A stretch of 64,000 nucleotides of DNA from CAVUWL01 sp963787415 (GCA_963787415.1 CAWBCO010000007.1:1-64000); one strand, 5' to 3'; shown: positions 18,753 to 27,802, numbered from the stretch's first letter. Notes: generated from the letters alone by a model not told the origin. Made by a program: numbers and translations.

Positions 18753-19028
18753 ATGCTTTTTGTGACGACGTACAAGATCAAGCCGCACCTGACAAAAGAG
18801 GAAGCTAAAGAGCTGATGGCCGTCTTCGCCAAAGAGGGAACCGGCCCCGGCGTCAAAGCTCACTACGTGACTGCCGACGGCGGTAATGGCGTAGTGGTCT
18901 CCGAGAATGATGATGTCGCGGGAGCGTACCGCAACATTCTCAACTACACGCAGTGGATCGAGTACGACACCAAGGTGGTGCTAACGATCGAGGAGGCCGT
19001 GCCGCTTCTTGCCGACTCGATTGCCTGA
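18753..19028 (+). CDS. DUF3303-type small protein
   Basis: 91 residues from ATG 18753. Matches the DUF3303 pattern: MLFVTTYKIKPHLTKEEAKE, then EGTGPGVKAHYVTADGGNGV and a C-terminal YDTKVVLTIEEAVPLLAD. The domain is a small ferredoxin-like alpha/beta fold of unknown role. The gene is followed by a strong hairpin. Confidence 0.75.
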   Translation: MLFVTTYKIKPHLTKEEAKELMAVFAKEGTGPGVKAHYVTADGGNGVVVSENDDVAGAYRNILNYTQWIEYDTKVVLTIEEAVPLLADSIA

Positions 19029-19097
19029 TTAGGCGTATCGGCTGCGGGCCTGGGTCACGACTGGCCCTAGCTCGCGCCCATCGTTGACGTGAGTCCA

Positions 19098-19128
19098 CCC
19101 CGAGGCCGGGCGAATCCCGGTCTCGGGG
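19098..19128 (+). terminator. Stem-loop after the DUF3303 gene
   Basis: 13-base-pair stem (CCCCGAGGCCGGG with CCCGGTCTCGGGG, one G-T pair) and a 5-base loop, 70 bases after the stop. No T-run follows, so termination is probable but not certain. Confidence 0.5.
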
Positions 19129-19149
19129 CTTGTAGAGGTAGGCAGGCGG

Positions 19150-19284
19150 ATGACGGTGCGGACACCTTGGCGAGTGAATTGGTATGGGCTCGCGCTAGCC
19201 GAGGAAAAACCTGCCGGCGCCACCGTCACTCCGGTCGAGCACGACACCGCGCCGGAGCTGCTCGCCACGCAATTTTGTTGTTAG
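19150..19284 (+). CDS. Possible 44-residue small protein
   Basis: ATG 19150 to TAG 19284: MTVRTPWRVNWYGLALAEEK, then a Thr/Pro-rich tail ending QFCC. Codon use is acceptable in the second half; there is no homology I recognise. It lies directly after the hairpin. The rest of 19029-19445 shows no further gene. Confidence 0.2.
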   Translation: MTVRTPWRVNWYGLALAEEKPAGATVTPVEHDTAPELLATQFCC

Positions 19285-19445
19285 GCTACGCGGTGAGCGC
19301 AGATGGGCGTCTCGGCGGTGGAAGCGCTCGTGAGCTCGTGCGATCGCTCCATTTTGATCGATTGGCCCCTGGCCTCGTGGCAAAAGCTTGGGGCGCGTAA
19401 TAGGATTGTCGTATCGCGGTCACCGATTCGACAACAGGCGCTGGA

Positions 19446-19934
19446 TTGGAGCTCCGGGCGTTCACGGAGCGCTACGCGGCGGCGTGGAACGGGTGTGACG
19501 TGGACGCGATGGCCGAGATGCTCACCGATGACGTGGTCTGGGCGGATCCGGCGCTGACCGAGCCGGCGCGTGGGATCCCCGCCGTACAGGAGTTCATGCG
19601 AGTGAGCTTTCGCGCGTTCCCGGATCTTCGCTTCAGCGAGCCCGATCCGACGCATTTGACGGTCACCGGCGACCTGGTTGCGTGGGCGTGGAGGATGGAG
19701 GGAACGATGAGGGGCGTGGTGGACCCGCCCGGCTTTGCGCCAACCGGTCGGAGGATGCGTGTGGATGGCGTTGACCTGTGGAGGATGCGCGACGAGCAGA
19801 TCGCCGACTACCGCGCCTTCTACGATATGACGGACCTCGCGCGACAGCTCGGCATCATACCGTCCTCCGGTAGTCGAGCCGAGCGCGCGACGGTGGCCCT
19901 GCAGCAACTGCAGGCACGTTTCCTTCGACGCTGA
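19446..19934 (+). CDS. SnoaL-like / NTF2-fold ester-cyclase family protein
   Basis: 162 residues from TTG 19446. Standard SnoaL-like pattern: FTERYAAAWNGCDVDAMAEM, LTDDVVWADPAL, then FMRVSFRAFPDLRF, GDLVAWAWRMEGTMRG and the closing GVDLWRMRDEQIADYRAFYD. NTF2-fold proteins of this kind act as cyclases, hydroxylases or simple ligand binders. The cone-shaped pocket residues (His/Asp) are only partly seen, so the activity is uncertain. It appears to stand alone. Confidence 0.8.
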   Translation: MELRAFTERYAAAWNGCDVDAMAEMLTDDVVWADPALTEPARGIPAVQEFMRVSFRAFPDLRFSEPDPTHLTVTGDLVAWAWRMEGTMRGVVDPPGFAPTGRRMRVDGVDLWRMRDEQIADYRAFYDMTDLARQLGIIPSSGSRAERATVALQQLQARFLRR

Positions 19935-20410
19935 GCGCCTCTTCGCGCTCGCGGGGAAGCTCGCGCGAACTGTGATGGACCCGAGTCTCAAGCCGGGACG
20001 GCTGCCGCGTCGCCCGCCGACGTGGTGCAGTCGAGCGCGATGCGGTCACGCGGTCACAAAAACAGACTCGCTGGCGTGGCCCGCAATGACGAGCACTCCT
20101 TAAATCCACTGATCAAAACGTCGCCCCCTGGGCTCTTTCACTCATATCTGGAGAGTTTGAATCTGCAGTTGTTAAAGCCAAGCACGATCACCTCGTTGTT
20201 GGCGAGGTTTCCGTTTTTGATGAAGCGCGCTGTGAGTCGCTGCACGGGAATGGCGTGGCCGGCGCCCAGCTCTAGGCCAGTCGTGTGCCGGCGGTCCGGG
20301 CTGGGGCTAAAGGAGCGCCGGAAGGGACACGAATATCTGAACCAAGGGGTGGCGCAATCTGAATGGCCGCACTGAGACGCCGCGTCAGCTGAAGATTTAG
20401 AGCGGCTGGA
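19935..20410. other. Intergenic with repeat copy 3
   Basis: No gene seen apart from the third copy of the dispersed element at 20154-20270. Confidence 0.4.
20154..20270 (-). repeat. Dispersed element, copy 3 (partial)
   Basis: Matches the left half of copy 2. Minus-strand reading: GHAIPVQRLTARFIKNGNLA, then NNEVIVLGFNNCRFKL, without the stop that interrupts copy 2. Confidence 0.65.
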
Positions 20411-21469
20411 CTACTTAACCGTGACGTTCACCCTTGAGCCCGCGGTCAGAACAGTCCCGGGCTTGGGCTTCTGTGTCTTGACCTTCGCCGAGCTGTTCTT
20501 TTTGCCCATGACGTTGCCAAGCTTGCATTCGGCCTTTAGAAGCGCCTGCTTGGCAGCCTTGAGCTTCTTGCCCTTCAGCTTGGGGACGACGCAGGTAACT
20601 TTGGCGGGCAATAGCTGTGGCACCGGAGGAGCTGTGTAGGTGAACCGATCGGCAGAGCTGGTAGCTGACGTCCCGCCCGGGTTCGTGACTGTGATGTCGA
20701 CCGGCCCCGAGAGCGCCGTGGGCGGCGAAACTGCGGTGATCTGAGTTTCGGAGTTGACCGCGAAGCTAGAAGCTGAGATGTCGCCGAATTTTACGGCGGT
20801 GGCTTCGGTGAGATTCGTGCCTTTGATGGTGACGGAGGTATTGCCTGCATCCGGACCCGTCGAGGGCGAAACGGAGCTAATTGCCGGCGCGGCGAGGACC
20901 GTGGCAGTCAGGTTGAGACGGACGCCTTCTTCGTCTCCTTCCGGGGTTATGGTCGCTCCATCGGCAGCTTCGCCTTCGGCAAAGAAGTCAGTATCGGCTT
21001 TGTTTCCCGTTTCAAAAATGCAGGCGCTTGGCGCTGCTTTGGCATTGTTGTCGTCCTCGCCGATGAGGTCACCGGCATGAACCGGAATGCTTGTTTTGAA
21101 ACTGTTGAGCGCACTAGCGGCTAACGCCTGCGGCCCATCGTGGCCGACGATGAGCTCTTTCCCGGCTTCCAGGGGCCGAAAAACCTCGAAAGTCTCGGTC
21201 TGTCCTTTTCCTTCCCCGGCGTTAGTGCTCCACGACGTGATGATCCCTGCGGTAGCGACTGTGTAGGCGGCCGCTGCACTACCGGTCGGCGCCGCATCAA
21301 ACGGTCCATGGACGCAATAAGAAGTGGGCTTGGCTGGTGCCAGTTCGCCGATCGTCATCGGTGCGGCTTGAGCACTCCCAGCCGGGATCAGCATCAATAC
21401 ACCGCCCGCTGTAGCGGCCATGTAGGCGAGTCGAACTGAGGCAACGGGGCGCTTGGACGAGAGTTTCAT
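20411..21469 (-). CDS. Exported IPT/TIG and PASTA domain protein
   Basis: 352 residues. Signal peptide (AYMAATAGGVLMLIPAGSAQA), an N-terminal domain of about 160 residues with two Cys, an IPT/TIG domain (AISSVSPSTGPDAGNTSVTI ... GPVDITVTNPGGTSATSSAD) at about 195-280, and a C-terminal PASTA-like unit (CVVPKLKGKKLKAAKQALLK, AECKLGNV ... GTVLTAGSRVNVTVK). The PASTA-like tail is very typical of secreted proteins in Solirubrobacterales and may bind cell-wall material. No enzyme motif seen. Confidence 0.8.
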   Translation of the reverse strand: MKLSSKRPVASVRLAYMAATAGGVLMLIPAGSAQAAPMTIGELAPAKPTSYCVHGPFDAAPTGSAAAAYTVATAGIITSWSTNAGEGKGQTETFEVFRPLEAGKELIVGHDGPQALAASALNSFKTSIPVHAGDLIGEDDNNAKAAPSACIFETGNKADTDFFAEGEAADGATITPEGDEEGVRLNLTATVLAAPAISSVSPSTGPDAGNTSVTIKGTNLTEATAVKFGDISASSFAVNSETQITAVSPPTALSGPVDITVTNPGGTSATSSADRFTYTAPPVPQLLPAKVTCVVPKLKGKKLKAAKQALLKAECKLGNVMGKKNSSAKVKTQKPKPGTVLTAGSRVNVTVK

Positions 21470-21540
21470 GAGCGAAGACTAGCCGAGCATCCAAATCGCC
21501 GGTAAGTAGCAAGAGCGGCAGCTGCTTAGCTTAGATCGCC

Positions 21541-21719
21541 GGCGAGCCGGTCTTTGTTGCCGAGCCCGACGCCGCCGAACAGGGCATTGGGTAGTGCTGT
21601 CTGCTGTTCTGGACGCCGCGGCGGGCAACACCTTCCTGCTGGTCCTCGACGCCGCTGACCTCAGCGAGCTGGCCCGCGCCCGCGTGCCTCACCACATCCA
21701 CTTCGGCTTTCACGGTTAG
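21541..21719 (+). pseudogene. 3' remnant of a carotenoid oxygenase gene
   Basis: The first frame reads GEPVFVAEPDAAEQ, then after a shift near 21585 the next frame reads VVLSAVLDAAAGNTFLLVLD, AADLSELARARVPHHIHFGF and HG before TAG 21717-21719. This is the conserved C-terminus of RPE65/carotenoid cleavage dioxygenases (GEPVFVP, ELARA, the last iron-ligand His in GFHG). Everything upstream is missing; only about 60 codons are left. Non-functional. Confidence 0.75.
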
Positions 21720-21887
21720 TTCTACAACAACCCGCCGATGGTCGAGCGGCAGTAAATCACCATCCCAGACGCACTTCGAGGCCCGACTACTGCACTTCCA
21801 CCGCGACCCAGCGTCCTGGCCCCACCAGGTCTCAACTGGACGAGGGCTTCGGCGATGTCGCGCGCGCGGTTAGAGCGGGCGACCTGG

Positions 21888-24800
21888 TCAGTGGGTGAGC
21901 CGCAGGGTCTTGGTTGTCGCGACGGCATCGGAGAACCCGTCGCCAACTACGACGCGAATACGGACGCGTTTTGCGGGAGAGATGAGCGAGACCGGGGCCC
22001 TGAAGCTATGACCGGTCAGCCCGGCGGCGAGCGTCTGCCAACCGGGCTGGGTCGATGATCGGTATTGAATCGAAGCGGTGAGCGAAGCGTTATGAGCGCC
22101 ACTGTCTGTCCAGCGAATCGGCAGCTTGGCATGAGATACCTTGAGGCCGCCGCGCGGCAGGATGAGCCGCACCCTTGGTCCGGGCTGCGGCCGGTGCCCG
22201 ACGGCCACTGCCTTGGAGCCCTCCATGATCTCAATGGTGGACGCTCCGCGCGCCGGTACATTGGCGCTGATCATCTGAGAGCCGCCTCCGTCGGCAAGCG
22301 TTTCCGCCGGCGCTCCAACGTCCGCGATAACGTGTCCCGAGGAGTTCAGGACCCGAACCTGATAGGTCGATGGCTGTGAGGGCGTCAGCGATTCGGTTGT
22401 TTCGCTTGCGCCCAGCAGAGTTACTTCTCCGCCGAGTACCACGCCCGCGTCAACTGTCATCCGCGGGCCAGCCTTGGCGCTTACTGCGCCCGAAGTAGAG
22501 GATGAAGTTGCCTCTGAGGACATTCTTACGGCCGCGGCAGTAGGTGGAGTTTGGTTTGTTGGGACTTCGTCGAGGTGCACGAATTTGGTCCAGTTGTTGG
22601 TCGATATCCACGCGTCGCTGTCGTTCACGTTCGCGCAGTAGGACATGAAGTCATACCACTGCGGCTCGCCAACTCCTGGTGCGATAATCTTGTAGAGGCC
22701 GGGACCGCCGGAGTTGGGGACCCGTTCAAGGCCAATACCATGAATGTAGCCGCGTTCGTCGGGAGGCCAGGGTTCGCCGATCTGCCCTTCGGCGCCACCG
22801 CCACAGGCGGGGCTTGCGTGCTCGAAGCCGATGAGATGGAGGAGCTCATGGGTCGTCGATGTGAGCGGTCGAGGTGGATTGTCAGGTCCGATGATCGACA
22901 CCCCTTGCTTCGTCCAAGTTACCCCGTCGGGGATCGGCTCGAAACCGAACAGATAGGTTCGGCCGCCGTGCGCGAGCGCGAGCTGGCGCCTGACCGCATC
23001 GAACTCGAAGTTCTGGATGCTTTCACGACAGCCGGGGCGTTCGACGCAGTCGCTGAGGTTGGGTTGACTGAGCGCGACGTGGTGGAGGCGGTAGTAGTCA
23101 ACGATCCTCTTCACCGCAGCCGAAATATCGAGTTCAGCCTGTGGAAACGCGTCGACCGAAAGATTGCCGGTCGCGAGCGGCAGTATGTCCTTGGCACGAT
23201 CAAATTCCGGGCTCAAGTCTGGGCCGCTCATCTTCTTGAAACCCCCGCCGATGAGCGGATAGCGATAGACAATCCGGAAAGGACGGATCGTGATCTTTTC
23301 CGTCGCGGTGAAGTTGATCTGCCTCAACGCGTACCCGTCATTGCCTTCACATTTGCTGCATTCTGGGATCGGGCGTTCACCGCCGTGTTCGGGGTTTAGC
23401 TCTGCCACAAGTGTGATCGGGCCCTGTTCGGTCCATGATTGAGGCAAGGTGAAGGTGTAGGCGCCAGCTGGATCGGTGCGGGCGCCCGGCAGCGAGTCAC
23501 CCACGTTCAGCGTGCGTGGAGGGGCCGAAATCGGGCTCCCCGCCAATTCTGCCAGCCCGCCCGTCCTGCTGCTGTAGGCATGCAGCTCGACCTCGACGTT
23601 CTTCTGGGCTTCCGCGTTCTGTGCGCCGGCAACGCTCGCAAAAACGCGAACCACGGTCGGGACGTCCTTCACCAGTGGCACCCCCGTGTAGGTTCCTCCC
23701 ACAACGGTCCCCAAACCGGGAACCTGGATGCTGGTGGGCGTGTCAAACCCTTCATCTTGGATTCCCTGTGTGATTTCGACCGCCTCAGCCTGGATGTCGG
23801 GGAGGACGTACTGAAAGGTCACAGCTGCACTTTCTCCGCCCTTCAGGTTGACATGACAGGTCCCTCCCGTGGCGGCGGTTTCGGGGCACTCGAGAGTGAA
23901 CCACTTCCCACCCTTCTCTTGACCAGGCGGTGTTTCGGTGGTGGCATCGAGGTCGTAGCTGCCAGGATCCACTTCAAAGGAATAGCTGCCGTCCTCTGCA
24001 GTTTTGGTGCTGAGATCGACCGACCCGCCTTCGGTTTCGGTCCCTTTGAGGGTAATCGTCGCTCCTTCGATCGGCTGTCCCTTGGCGTCGGTGACCGTCC
24101 CGCTAATCGGCTTCTGCTCATAGCTAATCGTGACCTTGCCGACATTGCCGAACCAAACTCCTTTTTCACCGCCGCTCGTCGCCGCTTCCGGTGAGATGTA
24201 ACCCGCCCCGCCGCCACCCGCGCCGCCACCGCCGTACTGACTATCGCCGCCGCCACCCCCGCCGGTGTATCCACCGCCGCCGCCACCTGCCATCCCGTAC
24301 TTATTTCCAGTGCCGGGGATGCCGCCGCTGCCCCCCCAACCGCCGATCGTGTCAAGACCGCCGTTGCCGCCAACGATGTTGGGGTCCTGAGGGCCTGTAA
24401 CAGGCCCTTTGCCGTTCCCTCCGGAGGGAACGGTTTCTTTGCCGCACGCAGCCGCCGCTCCCCCTTCGCCAGGACCTCCGATTGTTCCCCCGCCCCCTCC
24501 AGCACCGGCGCCACCGCATTCCAGCGCATCGGTGCCTCCGGCTTCCCCAGGGTCGCCACCGGCGGCATCTCCCCCAGCCCCACCTTGCTCAAAGGTGTCG
24601 CCGTTGTCGGTGCCGGCGCCACCGCCTCCTCCGGCGACGAGGAGGGGAGCGCCGCTTGGTCCGAACACGTAGGAACCACCGCCCCCCTTGCCGCCCTGCT
24701 CCAAGCTGCCCCCGTTGTAGTCCGAATCGCCAAACCCGCCTCCGCCTTCACCGGCGGCGCTGGCCTGGCTTCCCTCCTCGCCGACGAGGATCGTGAGCAT

Positions 24801-25148
24801 CTCGGTCGCCGACACCTTGAACGTCCCCTGCTCCATCCCGCCACCCCCCGGCGAGCCTTCCAGTTGGCTGAGGTTATTCTCGCCGTAGCCGCCCGGCCCG
24901 CCGTAGGCCGTGACCGTCATTGTCACCCCGGCGGGGACCGAGAGCGTCGTCTCTCCAGATGCTCCAGCCGCCGTGTAGGTGAAGGTGCAGGTACCTTCAC
25001 CGGAAAGAACACCAGGACTCGGACAGGTCGCAGCGCTCGCATCTCGCGCTCCGCCAAGCCAGAGGAGCGTTCCCAGCAACACCGCAGCGAGCGCACCTCG
25101 ACAAAGCTGGATGTGGGTAAAGCGCGGTGTTGTTCGCGGGCGTGCCAT
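21888..25148 (-). CDS. Exported glycine-rich metzincin metalloprotease
   Basis: 1086 residues from ATG 25148; an ATG 54 bases upstream is possible. Signal segment (ALAAVLLGTLLWLGGARDASA), then a Gly-rich domain at about 100-340 (GGGGGGAGTDNGDTFEQGG and similar), resembling the Gly-rich module of bacterial surface proteins and ALK-type receptors. A carboxypeptidase-regulatory/CNA-B-like beta domain follows (ISGTVTDAKGQPIEGATITL), then a protease domain with HELLHLIGFEH near 766-776 (HExxHxxGxxH) and a Met-turn YDFMSYCA near 830. The C-terminal 200 residues are beta-rich and Ser/Thr-rich. Zinc-dependent cleavage of extracellular protein is expected. Confidence 0.85.
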   Translation of the reverse strand: MARPRTTPRFTHIQLCRGALAAVLLGTLLWLGGARDASAATCPSPGVLSGEGTCTFTYTAAGASGETTLSVPAGVTMTVTAYGGPGGYGENNLSQLEGSPGGGGMEQGTFKVSATEMLTILVGEEGSQASAAGEGGGGFGDSDYNGGSLEQGGKGGGGSYVFGPSGAPLLVAGGGGGAGTDNGDTFEQGGAGGDAAGGDPGEAGGTDALECGGAGAGGGGGTIGGPGEGGAAAACGKETVPSGGNGKGPVTGPQDPNIVGGNGGLDTIGGWGGSGGIPGTGNKYGMAGGGGGGYTGGGGGGDSQYGGGGAGGGGAGYISPEAATSGGEKGVWFGNVGKVTISYEQKPISGTVTDAKGQPIEGATITLKGTETEGGSVDLSTKTAEDGSYSFEVDPGSYDLDATTETPPGQEKGGKWFTLECPETAATGGTCHVNLKGGESAAVTFQYVLPDIQAEAVEITQGIQDEGFDTPTSIQVPGLGTVVGGTYTGVPLVKDVPTVVRVFASVAGAQNAEAQKNVEVELHAYSSRTGGLAELAGSPISAPPRTLNVGDSLPGARTDPAGAYTFTLPQSWTEQGPITLVAELNPEHGGERPIPECSKCEGNDGYALRQINFTATEKITIRPFRIVYRYPLIGGGFKKMSGPDLSPEFDRAKDILPLATGNLSVDAFPQAELDISAAVKRIVDYYRLHHVALSQPNLSDCVERPGCRESIQNFEFDAVRRQLALAHGGRTYLFGFEPIPDGVTWTKQGVSIIGPDNPPRPLTSTTHELLHLIGFEHASPACGGGAEGQIGEPWPPDERGYIHGIGLERVPNSGGPGLYKIIAPGVGEPQWYDFMSYCANVNDSDAWISTNNWTKFVHLDEVPTNQTPPTAAAVRMSSEATSSSTSGAVSAKAGPRMTVDAGVVLGGEVTLLGASETTESLTPSQPSTYQVRVLNSSGHVIADVGAPAETLADGGGSQMISANVPARGASTIEIMEGSKAVAVGHRPQPGPRVRLILPRGGLKVSHAKLPIRWTDSGAHNASLTASIQYRSSTQPGWQTLAAGLTGHSFRAPVSLISPAKRVRIRVVVGDGFSDAVATTKTLRLTH

Positions 25149-25504
25149 CATTTCCGCGCACGGCCCCAAGCATCTGCCCTGCGATCGGAAGATCATAGCC
25201 ACGTTTGGTCTCTGAGAACGTCCGGAACCGAAGTGTTGTAAGGGGCGAAATGACCTGCTTGGCTAAAATCCGAAGGGTCAGTCTGAATTTGCTCGCCGGG
25301 GTGGCAAGACCGCGGGAGCTGGACAAGCCTCCGTCGGAGCGGCGAGTCGACATCTCGGAGGAGAATGGCGAGGTTCGGAGCCATTGGAGAGGAGCGATCA
25401 GACTCCTTCGCGTCGAATCCTTGGACCCAAGTGGCAATGTTCGTCGGCAGGGGACAGTTTCACCGGGTACTGAGCGTCGTTAGCTCGATGTAGCGTGATT
25501 GCCG

Positions 25505-25993
25505 ATGCCTGACCTTCTCCCCGATGTCTTGAAACCGGAACTGCGGGTTGTGTTCTGTGGAACGGCCGCCAGCTCCGCATCTGCCCGGGCGGGCGCCTAC
25601 TACGCGGGGCCGGGCAACGCATTCTGGGCAGCGATCCACACAACCGGTCTGACACCGGTTCGGCTATTGCCGGCCGAATTCGAGCGATTGCCCGAGTATG
25701 GGATCGGGCTGACTGACATCTGCAAGGTGTTGCACGGGTCCGACGAGGAGGTCGGCACGGTGGAGTTCGACGTTGCGGGTCTGCAAGCCCGTATCGCAGA
25801 AGCCGAACCCGCCAATCTCGCCTTCAACGGCAAGAACGCGGCCCGCGGGGCTCTTGAGCGTGGCGTCGACTACGGACATCAACCCGAGCGAATTGGCGGT
25901 GCGGCGGTCTGGGTGCTGCCCTCGACATCGGGTGCAGCGCGGAGGTTTTGGGATCTCGGGCCGTGGGAGGAACTGGCTGAGGCATGCAGGTAG
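25505..25993 (+). CDS. mug: Mismatch-specific uracil/thymine DNA glycosylase (Mug/TDG)
   Basis: 162 residues from ATG 25505 (TTG 25499 is less likely). Family-4 signature: LRVVFCGTAASSASARAGAY, where E. coli Mug has GINPG, then YAGPGNAFWAAIHTTGLTP, a GIGLTDICK segment, FNGKNAARGAL and the C-terminal VWVLPSTSGAARRFW (Mug has PNPSGLNR). It removes uracil opposite G. The loss of Asn in the GxNPG motif (here GTAAS) is seen in some actinobacterial members and may lower activity. Single gene. Confidence 0.85.
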   Translation: MPDLLPDVLKPELRVVFCGTAASSASARAGAYYAGPGNAFWAAIHTTGLTPVRLLPAEFERLPEYGIGLTDICKVLHGSDEEVGTVEFDVAGLQARIAEAEPANLAFNGKNAARGALERGVDYGHQPERIGGAAVWVLPSTSGAARRFWDLGPWEELAEACR

Positions 25994-26121
25994 AGGAAGC
26001 CGGCCCACTTCACCGCCGCTTGGCGGTGGAGGCGGGGCAGGGCGTAGCAACCACATGTCATCAGGTCGGGAGAACTCGAGAGGCGGCCGCCAAAAGAACT
26101 GGGCGAGCAGCCGAGCAAGCC

Positions 26122-26484
26122 CTATTCGTAGGTGAAGTAGATCCGAGAACTGCTCTTCTTGCAGGTGAAAGAGATCGGCGGCATACCCTCGGTCGACTCT
26201 CCATGGCAATGAAAGCCGCCGTAGGACCAGCTGAAGCTGTTCTTGTCCTTGACGGCGAACTTCGCGACCTTGAGCGCCTTCGTGCAGCTCGACCCGCTCT
26301 GCGATAGGTCGCTGATGTGGTGCGGCGCGGAGCTGCAGCTCGTCGCCGGCGTTTCTTCCACTTCTGCGGCGGCAGCTGCCGGCAACATCACGGCAACGGC
26401 GAGCGCCGCCAACGCCGTGGCGGTGAACCAGACTGAAGCTCTCCCAAGGTCCTTCCTCACAATGGACTTCTTCATGAATCGCAT
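26122..26484 (-). CDS. Small exported Cys-containing protein
   Basis: 120 residues from ATG 26484; a strong AGGAGG lies 6 bases upstream. Signal peptide with an alanine-rich h-region (ALAALAVAVMLPAAAAA). The mature part of about 75 residues has four cysteines (TSCSSAPH, GSSCTKALKVA, FHCHGEST, FTCKKSSSR), probably two disulphides. Family unknown; the arrangement resembles small secreted beta proteins. Confidence 0.7.
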   Translation of the reverse strand: MRFMKKSIVRKDLGRASVWFTATALAALAVAVMLPAAAAAEVEETPATSCSSAPHHISDLSQSGSSCTKALKVAKFAVKDKNSFSWSYGGFHCHGESTEGMPPISFTCKKSSSRIYFTYE

Positions 26485-26634
26485 CGCCTTCCTCCTCCTG
26501 GCTACATGACTATTGGTGGCGCCAGCCTGGGGCGAGCCTAACCGCTAGCCGGGACGTGGGCAAGGCGGCAAACTCGGCTGTTAGGGCATCAGCCTTCGCT
26601 GATGCGAGCTGAGGTGGGCTTGCCGGCAGCGTGT

Positions 26635-26753
26635 GGTTGGGTCACGAGTCTCTGGGTCCTTCGGACAGCGCCTCAAGCTGATTGCAGAAGGCCGATACCG
26701 GGTCAACCCTGGCGCCGAAGCTCCGAGCTCGCTCGGCGAGATCGCAATCGGAG
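26635..26753 (-). repeat. Duplicated 3' end of the NYN nuclease gene
   Basis: 119 bases matching 31271-31389 with about eight differences. On the minus strand it reads LAERARSFGARVDPVSAF, the same ending as the NYN protein at 31278. Only the tail of that gene is present here. Confidence 0.85.
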
Positions 26754-27063
26754 TGCGCTTCGCACCTCGCGCCTCAGCCTTCTCGAGACCCGCTTCCCCG
26801 ACCCGCTGGCGCTCGATGATCAGGTTGCGCGCGAGTGGGGTCGCTTACTTGCGGCGCTCGCCAGGCGAGGCGGGCGGACCCGCAGGCGCATGATCGACCT
26901 GGCCATCGCGGCTACGGCAACCGTCCACGGTGCCGCCCTGTTCACCCACAACGCCAAGGATTTCAAGATCATCGAGGACCTGGTTGACGTTCGCGCCCCC
27001 AAGGGAACCGTCTCAGGGCTCTTTGGGAACGACGCACGAGGGCGAAGCGTCGCGGGGAGCTGA
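26753..27063 (+). pseudogene. 5'-truncated VapC-type PIN toxin
   Basis: After the duplicated block the plus strand reads as the C-terminal two thirds of a PIN domain: SLLETRFPDPLALDDQVARE, WGRLLAALARRGG, RRRMIDLAIAATATVHGAAL, FTHNAKDFKII. The third and fourth acidic residues (in MIDLAIAATA and NAKDF) are present, but the first catalytic Asp and the first strand are missing, having been replaced by the NYN-gene fragment. No VapB antitoxin gene is left upstream. It is almost certainly inactive. Confidence 0.7.
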
Positions 27064-27184
27064 GGGCGTCATGCGGGAGCTCCGACAGCAGCTGGGGTTG
27101 CCGGGATCGGAGAAGTAAGACGAGACCTGAGTCCTGCGGCCAGGCTGCGGGTCTCTCGCCCCAGTCACTATCGTGGCGCGCACG

Positions 27185-27802
27185 ATGCGCCTCTTTCACC
27201 GAGAACACGCGGGGCGACCGATCCGCGTCGCCTGGACACTCGAGGAGCTCGGCGAGCCCTATGAGATCGTGATGATCACGCGAGAGGAGGGCGAGGGCGA
27301 GGAGTACCGTGGACGCCATCCCCTCGGTCGCGTTCCCGTACTCGAAGACGAGGATGGGTTCATCTTCGAATCGGCGGCGATCTGCCTCCATCTCGCCGAT
27401 CTGCATCCCAACGCAAACCTAGCCCCGCCACCCGGCACCCACGAGCGGGCGCTGCTTTACCAGTGGACGATCTTCGCGCCAGCCGAGCTTGAGCCGCCGC
27501 TGATCGAAGCCGCCGTGCAAGCCCAGCGCGACCCCGATCGCGCCGCCGCCGCGCGACGGCGCTTTGATCACGCTGCGGACGCGGTCTCAAGCGCCCTTGA
27601 CGGCAGCGACTATCTCGTCGGCGGGCGCTTCACGGTGGCTGACGTGCTCGTCGGGGGCACGTTGGCCTTCACGGAGCGCATCGGATTCGCAGATGAGCTC
27701 CCGGCGAACTTGAGGGAATACCTAGCGCGGCTCGCGCAGCGGCCCGCCCGCCAGCGGGCCCTTGAGCGCACGACATCGGACTCAGGCGCGAAATCGCCCT
27801 AA
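27185..27802 (+). CDS. Glutathione S-transferase family protein
   Basis: 205 residues from ATG 27185 (GTG 27173 also possible). Thioredoxin-like N-domain: MRLFHREHAGRPIRVAWTLE, with the cis-Pro in LGRVPVLEDEDG and the glutathione-binding ESAAICLHLAD (about 60-70). An alpha-helical C-domain follows with YLVGGRFTVADVLVGGTLAF. Actinobacteria of this group usually lack glutathione, so another thiol or ligand may be used. It stands alone. Confidence 0.85.
   Translation: MRLFHREHAGRPIRVAWTLEELGEPYEIVMITREEGEGEEYRGRHPLGRVPVLEDEDGFIFESAAICLHLADLHPNANLAPPPGTHERALLYQWTIFAPAELEPPLIEAAVQAQRDPDRAAAARRRFDHAADAVSSALDGSDYLVGGRFTVADVLVGGTLAFTERIGFADELPANLREYLARLAQRPARQRALERTTSDSGAKSP

Noticed and set aside
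22551..23399. 282-codon plus-strand frame opposite the metzincin domain
   Set aside because: The minus strand carries an HExxH protease with a Met-turn; the plus frame has no recognisable motif.
24191..24844. Open frames antisense to the Gly-rich region
   Set aside because: They arise from GGC/GCC repeats; the products are low-complexity Pro/Ala/Arg and have no signature.
24190..24850. Short GCC/GGC repeats looking like a CRISPR or satellite array
   Set aside because: The units are irregular codon repeats of a glycine-rich protein, without spacers.
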